NCBI GenBank assembly: GCA_009192285.1
Contig: CM018603.1
Location: 620,001 to 684,000, forward strand
Origin: Morchella semilibera
Taxonomy: Eukaryota; Ascomycota; Pezizomycetes; Pezizales; Morchellaceae
Direction: 5' to 3'
DNA: 64,000 nucleotides
Of this stretch, positions 9,929 to 19,715 are shown piece by piece. Numbering within the stretch: position 1 is the first letter of the stretch; each line of letters opens with the position of its first letter. Made by a program: the position numbers and the translations under genes. The notes below the pieces were generated by a model. It did no database searches. It had not been told where the DNA came from and was given only the letters and a program-made list of their open reading frames with translations.

Positions 9929-12552
9929 ATGAGGGGGCGTCCTCTCCAACGAAAAAAACAAAAATTTTCTGATGAGCCTATTCACGGGCCACGTCCTATT
10001 GGTAACTTTCATATTGGATTTCTAGATTTTTTATTTCCTTGTCGAGTTTTGTTGGATACAGGAGCAACCGGTCCTGTTATTAGTTCCTCTTTTGTTTCTG
10101 TGTTTTCTGTCCCAAAGGTGAAAAGAGACGTCCCGGCCAAAGTTATGGGTTTTACTGGCGAAGTTATGGAAGGCACGGGACAAGCCTTTACAATAATGCT
10201 TAATTTGATTTCTAAGGGGCATAAGTCTGAGCTCTCCTTCGAGATAGCACCACTCCCCAATGGCATTGATGCCATCTTACCAGCGTGGTGGCTACGGGAA
10301 CATAAGCCGGCTATTGCTCCAAATGGGAAGTAACCTTTCAAGGAGATTTTTGCAAAAGCAGGTGCTTCACTGACCAGAAAGAGATTTCAGTGGTTCTCGA
10401 TGACGACGTGCTGGACGATCTTGAGGCGCTTTATATTGGGTCAATCTCCCACGTCCTCTGGGGAGATAGACTTGCGAGCCGTAATACCCGGGCAATATCA
10501 TCCCAAGCTCCAGGCATTCCTCCAGTCTGAGGCCGATAAGCTACCACCTCACCGCCCCTCGGATTACAGCATCGATCTCGAACCTGGTCAGCAGCCCCCC
10601 TGGGAACCTATCTACTCCCTCTCTGAGGTTGAGTTAAAAACCCTAAGGGAATACTTGGATAAAATGTTACGCTTGGGGAAAATCAGACCAAGCAAATCTC
10701 CAGCAGGTGCTCCTATTCTATTTGTGAAAAAGAAAGATGGAAGTCTTCGCCTTTGCGTTGACTACCGATGTTTGAATCACGTCACTATTAAGAACCGGTA
10801 CACTCTTCCCCTAGGAGAGGAATTGAGGGACCGGATCTCAGGCGCGAAGATATTTTCCAAGATTGACCTCAAGGAGGGCTATAACCTTATTCGGATTAAG
10901 CGCGGCGACGAGTGGAAAACAGCGTTCAGAACTAGATATGGACACTACGAGTACCTGGTCATGCCGTTCGGGCTGACCAACGCGCCGGCCACTTTCCAGG
11001 CTATGATGAATGACATCCTCAGGGAATTCCTAGACCAAGGGGTGGTAGTATACCTCGATGATATCCTAATCTACAGCAAAGACCAGGCCGAGCATGAACA
11101 GCTAGTCAACAAAGTACTCGACAAGATCATTGAGAATAACCTGGTGGCCAACCCAAAGAAGTCTTTCTTCCATCAGGAAACTATCGAATTCCTTGGTTTC
11201 GTGTTGAGTCCTGAGGGGGTCTCCATGTCGACGAATAAGGTGGAAGAAGTCTTGAAGTGGGAATCTCCGAGGACCGTCAGGGACGTCCAAGTTTTCATGG
11301 GATTTTGCCAATTTTTATAGGAGGTTCATTCAGAACTACTCCGGGGTCTGTAAACCCATCACTGACTGTCTACGTGGCGATGTTAAGAACTTCTCCTGGA
11401 CCAGCGCGGCCGAAGCGGCCTTTTTAAAGCTCAAGATCCTCTTCACGACTGCTCCGATCTTGGTGCACTTCTCACCTGATCGACAGATCATTGTGGAAAC
11501 GGACGCTAGCGACTTTGCAATAGGTGCAGTACTCTCCCAAGTAGTCGATGGAAAAATCCACCCTGTGGCCTTCTACTCCCGCAAGCTCAACCCGGCCGAA
11601 CTCAATTACGATGTTTGGGACAAAGAAATGCTTGGTATCGTGGCCGCCTTCAAGCAATGGCGACACTACCTCGAGGGGCCCAAATACACTGTCCTTGTCT
11701 ATACGGATCACCAGAACCTTCAATACTTTGACACTACTAAGGTTCTTAACCGTCGACAAGCACGATGGGCTCAGCTGTTAGCGGAGTTCAATTTTAAATA
11801 CACTACAGGCCAGGAACTAAGAATGGGAAGGCGGATGCACTGTCGAGACGTCCGGAGTACCGACGTGAAGGGGGGGGCGCGCAGACAGTCGAGAGGTTAT
11901 TTAAGCCTGGGCAGTTGGTTGGAATGGAAGAATATGTGGTTTCAGCAGCTTCGCTTGCTGGCAAAAAAGAGGTGGACTGGTCTAAGGATTTCTTGGACCT
12001 GGTCAAAGAGGCATCGTTGAAGGATGAGGAGTAGATGAAACTGAGGAGAAAAGGAGAGGCTGGAAAGCTCAAGGAATTGTCAGTCAAGGAGGAGTTGCTC
12101 TTCTACAAGAACCGTCTATATATACCCAACAGCAATGCATTGAAAATCCGAATTGCAGAATCTGAACACGACTCTCGAGTAGCAGGACACTTTGGTCAAG
12201 ATAGAACACTAGAGTTAATTACACGCAACTTCTACTGGCCAAAGATGAACGAGTAGATAGACGACTACGTACGGTCTTGCGACGACTGCCAAAGAAATAA
12301 GCCAAGTCGACACCGCAAATACGGAACATTACTACCGTTAGATACTCCTCACACGGTGTGGTCGTCCATCTCAATGGACTTCATCGTTCAACTACCAGAG
12401 CCTAAGGGCTATACGCAGATATGGGTAATTGTGGATAGGTTCTCTAAGATGGCACACTTTATTCCCCTCCAAGGCACAGCTTTCTCGCAAGATCTGGCAA
12501 AAACTTTCCTAGCACAGATCTGGCGGATACACATCAGCAAACATGTAGATTA
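9929..12552 (+). pseudogene. pol of Ty3/gypsy element D (broken): protease, RT, RNase H, partial integrase
   Basis: Parts in order: aspartic protease (LLDTGATG near 10050), reverse transcriptase ([17 protein letters not shown] near 10750, YLDDILIYS near 11050), RNase H (VETDASDFAIGAVLSQ near 11490), integrase zinc finger region (near 12190-12300) and the first catalytic Asp region of integrase (SMDFIVQLPEPKGY near 12370). It ends before the rest of the integrase core. Several breaks; fossil. Confidence 0.85.
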
Positions 12553-12900
12553 CATGGGGCGCTCCAGGCGTTCAGGGCGCTGAGGGTGCACGGGATAAAA
12601 ATTCATTCTCCTGAGAACCTCGCCAAACCTCAGGGCGCTCCGGGCGGGGCTTTCAGCGCCCTGAGCGCCCTGAACCATATCACAACCTCGGTTAGCGCCA
12701 GGAGTTAGGTTTTCTCTCAGGAACGCCCCTGGCGGAAACGTTTTGCGCCTGGCTCCGCCTGGCTCCGCCTGGGCTTTACCTTTCCGCCCCTATCTCCCCT
12801 GGTAACATACTTTTTATCATTCATCGCGCCTGGGTGTCCCTGGCGCGCACATCTAGCTCCTGGTGCTACCTGGTGCTTTTCATGTATTTATTCACTTCAC
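12553..12900. repeat. GC-rich short-motif region, possible subterminal repeat of a large DNA transposon (left end)
   Basis: Dense with 'gcgccctg', 'ggcgctc' and 'gcgcctgg' words, some palindromic. The stretch GCTTTCAGCGCCCTGAGCGC at about 12646 recurs in inverted orientation in the GC-rich region near 23500 (GCTTTCAGCGCCAGGAGCGC on the minus strand), with two differences over about 24 bp. The contrast with the AT-rich DNA around it is abrupt. I read it as one end of the block that carries the DUF6532-like gene and the Plavaka transposase. Confidence 0.45.
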
Positions 12901-13041
12901 GATAGCTTTCAGAGATCTCTTCTATTCCTCGAATGGTACGGATATATTCACTTATGGTCTCGCCACTATATAACAATTATAATAATACATATTACTGTCT
13001 CTACAGACTTCCCCATACCTCTTAGAGATCTTGTTATTCCC

Positions 13042-15441
13042 TTAGTTATTATAGCTCTCGTCTTCTGTTATTTCTCCACCCTCCTCCTCCACTATTTCCT
13101 CTATCTCCTCCTCTTCTTCCATTAGGTCCGGCTCTCCATCCGTACCATATTCAAGCGCGTGTGGTGGAAGGTTAGTTTGGCCGAGTTTAGATTTCTGGCC
13201 TTGATCTCCCCGAGCACTCCTGAGAGCTTCCAGAGCTTCCGTCAGAGCATCATCGTCCTCGCTAAGACCCTCAACCGGAATATCCTCGACCGTAACCCCT
13301 TTCTTCTCTTGTATCTACAAATTATCAGTTTGGGTTATTATAGTCGGTAATTAAGATCGGGCTCTTACCTTGTCTCGAACATTGTCCTTTATCAATTTCA
13401 AGATTCCTTCCTGGTTGGAAAGACTACGTGACCTCCAAGTGTTTACCATCCTCGTGAAGGTTTCTAGAGCATTCGTAACACCTTGGTTAGAACCCGCCAT
13501 ACCTCCAGGAGCTATGAGAAATACTTACTCACTACACTATCATTTTGAGTCTGGAAATTTTGCGGTATCACATAATTCCCCGTGGACCATGCGCGAATCC
13601 CATGCCAAATGGCGGTTGCTATCAGGCATATCAATGTATGGTTTATTCGGTCGAGGAAATCTGGTTCACGGGATCCTCGCCTCCTAGCCCCATCAAAAAA
13701 CCTATAATATAAAACCTCGATGATCTCCGGAGCTAAGAATTTGCAGCTGCATGCCTAAGGCTTGTTAGAGCTATCGTCGTGGTTCCCAAGAATTTGGATA
13801 TACCTCATAATGCGCTGGATGGCTGATGAACCGATCATTCCTCAAAAGATAGTCGACTCTTTCGGCCCTCTCCACTTGTGTGCGAATTTTTGCAATTCCG
13901 TAAATCCTGGAGTCTGCTAGCCGTTCCTTCACTGCGCTCATCAAGTGAGACCGCACTCGGGAGTGCAAGCTTCTAACCTGTGGGGCCTCCTCAGTTTCCT
14001 AGGAGCTATCATGGGATCTTCGGGGACACTCACCTGTTTTATAATAACCTCGTCGATTTCTGCGCTGATTCCCAAACTACGACTTGCTTGTACCCACATA
14101 TTCACCACCAATACCGAGAGTCTCGCAGGGCTTTGAAAAGGCTCTTCAAACAGTGTGTGATCACCTATCAATATACTACACTTTTTCTCAATCCTTTGAG
14201 CTTCCAAAGGAAGCACACTCGCACTTCTAGAGTTTGGAGCAGGTGTACGAGGTATCTGGCCAGCAGAGGCTTGATGAGAGCTTTCAGGAGTTTGGTAAGA
14301 ATACCTGTCGTCATCATGAGGCGGAGGTAAAGAAGGTGAAGGCGACAGATAGTTAGGGTTCGCTGTATCGTTATTCCGAGGTGGTCTCCCTAGTGGGGAT
14401 GGCTCCATTGTTCGAGGCATTAGAGAGCTAATCCCAAAGCTCGGAGAACCGCCCCAGGAGCTATCATCGCTTGGTGGCATGAATCCAGGATTCAATGCCA
14501 TTGGTGTTGGTGACGATTCTCCTAACCTAGAAGAGGAAGGGGGGGGGATACGAAAAGATGAAGAGTAATTAAAAGCACTCAGTCTCCTAGGGGTAGCAGT
14601 AGGAGCCATCACTGGGTCCACAGGAGTCATCGGCGGTCTTTGTGGAGCGCTTGATGGATTTTTCGTTGGCTTCGACGATGTACGATTTCCCTAAAATTTC
14701 TTTCATCTCAGTCACTTATCAAAAAAAAAGACTGGGGTTAATTACTTGAATAACGTTAATCTCCACTTCTGACGACGCAATTGCCTCAGCAACCGCACCG
14801 GTGGGCTTTCTCCGGGCACTCGTCACACCCTTGGCAGTCGTTACCTGACTACTCGGAGGTCTCTTTCCGGCGACTTGCGTACCCGGGGGTCTCTTATCTC
14901 CGACCTGCGGACCCGGGGGTCTTTTGTCTGCGAACTGATGCCTCATGCTTTGTTCGTGTAGTACTGGAGCGTCTAGGTCATTATCATATTCTGAAGAACT
15001 GGTTGTAAGGCACTCTTGAACCTCTTGCTCTCCCTCGGGCGGGTGTCTTTCGAGGTTAAACTCTACTCGAACACCGGATTTTCTAGATTTTTTGTTCTGT
15101 CGAGAATGGCTTTTAAGATATGGTTTGGGGACTCCCTGAGCTTTGGTCAAGGCTTTGGTCGAGCGGCGCTCTGGGGGGTCAGGTAGGTCCTCATCCGATG
15201 AGATTTCATTTGGGGGCCTAAAGCGTTTACGAAAAGAAGTACTCCTTTGGGGCAGCCGCTTTCCTTGAGCTTTCTTCGTGGTTGTGTTGACTCTCGTGAG
15301 AGTGTTGGGAGCTTTCTGGGGTACAGCCTCACCCTCGTTCGAATCTTGCTCTGTAGTTTCCCCATTGTGGTCTTCAGGGTCAGGGAGGCTTGGAGTGGAT
15401 TTGGTCGTTTCCGACGTTGAGGGACGCTTTGCTTCAGGCAT
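13042..15441 (-). CDS. DUF6532-like protein, 712 aa, six exons, intact
   Basis: Six exons read on the minus strand with no stop or shift: 15441-14746, 14690-14034, 13977-13804, 13754-13529, 13481-13369, 13314-13042. The five introns are 55, 56, 49, 47 and 54 nt, all GT...AG, two with a CTAAC branch word close to the acceptor. ATG at 15441. Residues 1-395 are low-complexity and basic/Ser/Pro-rich, with three copies of a ten-residue repeat (xxKRPPxxQV) at about 171-200. Residues about 395-605 look like the DUF6532 fold known from expanded fungal families: a FEEPF start, a helical middle, a FISHPAHYE block, then EIIEVLYYRFF and IATAIWHGIRAWSTG. The C-terminus is acidic (LMEEEEEIEEIVEEEGG). Function unknown; nuclear location is plausible from the basic N-terminus. 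Intactness among fossils suggests it is expressed or very young. The domain call is from motif memory, not a search. Confidence 0.75.
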
Positions 15442-16049
15442 CTTGATGCCTGTGAGGGCTCTCCTGAGGGTTTTGAAGGCTGTCCTGATTTCTAATCAGA
15501 AGAAGTGCTTGGCGTGAAAATTTTCATGTAATCTAAAGCTAACCACATACAGACAAAATTGGCTAATTAGATGGGCTGGGCACACCAATTTGGGTTAAAA
15601 TAGCCTCATCGGTAATCACTCGCAATAATGATGTTTTCAGGAGCCTTCGCGATAGCTTTCAAGATCACTAGTAGCATTCGGGCTTCAAATCACTTTGATA
15701 TTCGCTACCTATCAGTATCAAATAAATGCTCCCAACCTAAGAATAAATCAACGCTCTCTAATAATACCAAGCCTCAAATCAACACTCTCTAATAATAGTA
15801 ATCACCCAAAATGCTACGTGGTTAACATGCACGGACCAAGGAAACAACAAATAATACCGAACACAAAGCTGTTACCGACCGTGTTGAGAGCTCTTAAAGC
15901 TAACGCCAAACCTTTCGAAACCTCTGTATACCCTAACTAAAATAGTGGGAGAAAAAAATCTGTGGGGTCAGTTAATAGATCAATCATGCTAAAATGCGAA
16001 TAACTCACTAGAATCTCGCAAAACCTGTCCAAACTCTCGCCAAATAGGC
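15442..16049. other. Intergenic region between the DUF6532-like gene and the unknown ORF
   Basis: No ORF of interest. It should hold the promoter of the DUF6532-like gene (upstream of 15441 on the minus strand) and the 3' end of the unknown ORF. A short direct repeat, AATAAATCAACRCTCTCTAATAATA-like, occurs twice at about 15740-15795. No clear TATA box next to the start. Confidence 0.4.
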
Positions 16050-18265
16050 CTAAACACTATCACTATCACCATCATCACTACCTCCGGGGAGGGGAACCAA
16101 GGGAGTCTTCAGCTTTCCCGTTGCGCGGCGCCACGGGTTTTTGGCTCTGTCCTCCTCACGCTTCTGAGCGATCCCTGCAGCCCCCCAGACACGCCCGATT
16201 CTGAAGTTAGGGTCCGCAATACCAACACCCACAGGTTACTTATTAAGGTACTTCTGGTTGAGGAGCTCAAGGGCTGATTGCTGCCTATTCCGGCGTGACG
16301 AAATCTTGTGGAGGTTTACCTGGAACAATGCATCACTCTTCGGCATGATAAGCCTGGTTCCAATGGAGGTCAATCTAACTCCGCCCTCAAATTCAGAGTC
16401 TTCAGCCGGATAATTAAAGTGTCCATAATCGTCACTAGTGGTGTATGGCTGGTATAGTCTTCTAGGAGGGGTTTCATCACCACCATGGGGTTCAGTCTGG
16501 CCTACTCTGTGAAGTATGGCCAGAACACGGAGAGGTTTCGCCAGACTTCTGAGCATCCAGGCTTCTACCTCCTCAGTGTCTATTATACGGACCCAGGCTG
16601 GCTCCTCTTCCGGTTCGGCTGGTTGGTTCATTGAGCTATAGAATTCTCGGACCAACCGACCAATGGGGATATGCTTGCAGGCGACTCTTCCAAGTTCTTG
16701 GATATTCCTCCGGGTCATCATGGCAGCGTAACTAGGCTCATTATGTGCATGGGTCCAAGTGTATTCCCGTCTCCTAGCATCAGGATTGTATTCATTAAAA
16801 TGGTCAGGGTCGACAACGGTGACCCAGATATTGGTCCGCTCAGAGTGTGGCGATAGCTTTTGTCACTTTGCCGAGTGCCCTGAGAGCCCTTGTGGCAGGT
16901 CATCCGAATCGTCAGCATCCAGCTCAGGGTCGTGAGCGTCAATCTCGGTGAATTCCCGATTCTCCAAGCCCTTAGAGACCTTTTCCTTCTGACTGACATC
17001 GACCATTAGCCAGATAAATGCTTCCTGTATCTTGGTCCTGGCGCTATTCCTCTGGCCTCCCATGATCGTGGCCAAAGCTACCAGAGGCTTCTGTTCCAGA
17101 AGCCATGCCACCAACTCATTAAAATGAGTAAGCACGCTAGTTCTTTAATTGACCCATCTTGTTCTTGTCATCTCTGCGGCGAGGTCTTTCCTCAATCTGT
17201 TGTAACCCTTTGGGGAGGCGGCCAATCCCAAAGTCACCTTGGCAGTGCTTGCGTCCCTTGAAACAACCTCCTTTGACCACCTTGCCTTGAAAGCCTTTGT
17301 TTTTCTCTGTCTCTGACGATGTCCTTGTGAGGCGTGGTGAGGTTTGTCTTCGTCGTCTCCGTCACCGTCCTCGTCTTCGTCCTCGTCTTCGTCCTCATCT
17401 CTGTCTTCGTTTTCGTCTCCATCCTCAGGATGATTGTGCTTGTCTCTATCTTCATTTTGATGTACGCTCTTGGATATTGCGATAGCTCTGGGAGCTTTGT
17501 GGATGGCTCTCGGGGGTGTACTAGCAGGCTGGGAATTAGTAATAGAGGATGGCCCAGACCGCAGATCTTGTCGGGCGGTTGGTGCTGTTGCTGTTGCTCT
17601 TGGAGCTTTGGAGGTGACTTTTGGAGTGCTTGGGCCTGCGACAGCGGTCCGTGTTGCTGATGCTGAGGTGGTTTTGGAAGTTTTTGCTGTGGTTTTGGAA
17701 GTTTTTGCTGTGGTTCTGGAAGTTGTTTCTGGGGCTTTGGGAGATGTGATAGTCTCTGGGGTGCTTGGATAAGCTTTAGCTAATGCGATATCTGCTGCTG
17801 CTGTTGCCTTTTTCCAAATTGGGGGGGCCTTGGGTGCTTGCGAAGCCTTGGGCGGCGCGGGAGCAGTCTTCGTGGGTGTCAGCGCCTGTTTAAGGGTGAG
17901 GTCTGGTGGTGGACCGTCATAACTCCAGGGAATTCCTACTCTATGTGAGAGGATAGTCAACTCTTCCTCTTCAGCTTCGGGGATAGGCTGGTGCAGACTC
18001 TTTCGAGGGGTTGGTCGAGATCTTTTAGGGCTTCTGGGAGTGATGTCAGGACTATCAGAAGCCTGCAGGTTTGAGCAATGGGGTCGTGTGGCCATCTTGT
18101 ATTCGGAATCAAGAACTGGTTGGCGCCCACGTTTTCGGGGGGTTGCGAACAATCTTGGAGAGCTTTGGGGAGTGCTATCAAGAGCTTGTGGGTTCGAATG
18201 ACGGGGTCTTGTGGCAATATCGTCTTCGGATTCAGGACTAGTTGGCGCTGACGCTTTTGGGGGGT
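16050..18265 (-). pseudogene. Decayed ORF of unknown function with a repeat-rich N-terminus
   Basis: One minus-strand frame can be followed over about 2.2 kb with only about three in-frame stops and no frameshift. The N-terminal part has imperfect 40-residue repeats (ATRPRHSNPQALDS / ATRPHCSNLQASDS, each followed by an SP.. RKR or KRSRP basic patch), then an Ala/Pro/Lys/Thr-rich stretch with PKAPxT motifs, an acidic run (DEDEDEDEDEDGDGDDEDK) and a basic patch. The C-terminal half is better folded-looking: HFNELVAWLLEQKPLVALAT, then DPDHFNEYNPDARRREYTW and VACKHIPIGRLVREFYSSMN. I do not recognise the family. The 5' end is lost at the family 4 LTR insertion at 18271; TTCTAAC followed by CCAAAAG there suggests an intron end, so a first exon may lie upstream. 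All three stops could come from single C-to-T changes. Confidence 0.5.
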
Positions 18266-18270
18266 TAGAA

Positions 18271-18748
18271 TATCACGGCGTGGAACGTGCTTAGCGATGT
18301 TGCGGGAAGAGGGGTTAGTCAGGGGTTCTCTGATGTTCTATGAGTTTCGGTGACAAGGGTTCGGGTCGGAGATACGGTTACGGTAATAGGGGATAAGGAT
18401 ATGTAAGCTCGGTGATAGGATGCGCGGATGTTTGGGGGATTCTATGAGGTTCTGTACCGGGTTAATCGGATGAGTTATCAGGTTGGTATGTGGTGTATAT
18501 ATAGGGGCCTCGTCCTCGCTTGTAGATAGTTCTTTTCCTTTCCTCTTCACGCAACCTTCCTATCTTCAGGAGTTTGTAGTCCTCTAGAATATACTCAGGT
18601 TTCTGGTTCTACTTCGCGTCTCGCCTCGCTCCATAGTCTCGCCTCGTTCCATAGTCTTGCCTCGTCCGCCTCGAATACTACTGTTACGTCCCGCCTAGGT
18701 AGTATACCTTGGCTCGATTCGCCCTGTACTCCGCTTCGCTCCGTGATA
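18271..18748 (+). repeat. Solo LTR-like element, family 4 (478 bp), TATCACGG...CCGTGATA
   Basis: Ends are inverted (TATCACGG / CCGTGATA). Flanks are TAGAA before and TAGGA after, a five-base duplication with one change. A TATA-like TGTATATATAGGG lies near 18490. It shares the word order of copies at 31810-32313 and 62820-63274, which are in the other orientation. No element with coding capacity of this family is in the window. It sits at the 5' edge of the decayed unknown ORF. Confidence 0.8.
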
Positions 18749-19715
18749 TAGGATCTCTACTCTAGGGTTTTGGCAGTGTTTTGTAAGGTATCGTGAGTAC
18801 GATGGGAGGGGCCTTTCGAATTGCCACCGGACTGGAGGTATATTAGGAACTAATGTATAGTGATTAGGGAACACCCATGTGTTGTTTATATACTACCTTC
18901 CCAGGGGTACTCTTAGTAGCGTTGGGAGGCATCTTTCAACTGGAAATTCTGGGGAGGTATCAAGTTGAAAGTGTCGAAGTGGATGATATCAAGTTGAAAT
19001 GAAATTGAAAAGGCTGGACGAACAAGAATGATTAACGTAATATAGGTAGAACGCACCAGCTCAATGCTTGGTGAGGTTGTGAAGAGTAATGGGGATGGTG
19101 AAGAAAGGTCTCTTAAGGGTAGAAGATGAGGTTCTTATACCTTTTCTTCCAACACTCACACGAAATCAAATTAGTCATTAAGAGCTATGAGAGGATCTTT
19201 CGAAAGCTTCCATAGTCTTCGCCAGAACGCATAGAGCCAGAATCATTGATTGCTCGGGTGTGTTTTGACGGTTTTGGGCAAGTTACAAAATGATGTAGAT
19301 TAGTATGAGTGTTGGTATTCGAGTCCATTTTGGTGTTGGCATGATGGCTTTTCTTCGAATCGTTAGCTGTTCTGATCTCGTTTTCAAGTACAGATGTAGT
19401 CATTTGGGTATCAAAAGATAGGGATTTCTCGGCATTGCCCACGATTTTGAGCCACGATTTCGAGGGTACTCGTGAAACCTTTTGGAGTAGTGGTGAATCC
19501 CTAGAAGGTTTAGCCGATATGTGCAATAGATGTTGGGTTTGATCTGAAAGTATATGTTGGTTAGTTTTCAACGTGAATATATGACGTTGCTAGAAAGTTT
19601 GTTTGGCAAGAGGTTGTGTGCCCTCCAATACACCCTCACAAGTATTAGTAATCCACAGGCTTGGCAGTAGTAATTTTGACACCTCCGAGAGCCATGGGAG
19701 CTATCGCGACACCTA
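18749..19715. other. Region between the unknown ORF and the Plavaka transposase
   Basis: No convincing gene. A minus-strand open stretch at 19185-19571 (128 codons) lacks an ATG start and any motif I recognise; it could be a decayed exon. ATCAAGTTGAAA occurs twice (about 18958 and 18987). The divergent arrangement (unknown ORF leftward, transposase rightward) makes this a possible shared promoter region. Confidence 0.35.

Larger units (their letters stand above)
7006..12552 (+). mobile_element. Ty3/gypsy retrotransposon D (5' LTR, gag, pol up to integrase), 3' part lost
   Basis: Order of parts: family 2 LTR (7006-7954), gag (8018-9832), protease, reverse transcriptase, RNase H and the start of integrase (9929-12552). 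The match stops abruptly in integrase at about 12552, where GC-rich unrelated DNA starts, and no 3' LTR follows. The reading frames carry many breaks (of the order of eight or more), so this is an old fossil. Two solo LTRs of the same family lie at 30748-31764 and 34476-35484. Confidence 0.88.

Noticed and set aside
12840-12960. Possible tRNA or SINE in the GC-rich stretch
   Set aside because: No A-box/B-box pair with proper spacing and no cloverleaf could be drawn.
17297-17772. Plus-strand frames rich in Val, Leu and Arg opposite the unknown ORF
   Set aside because: Shadows of the Asp/Glu run and the Ala/Thr-rich repeats on the other strand.
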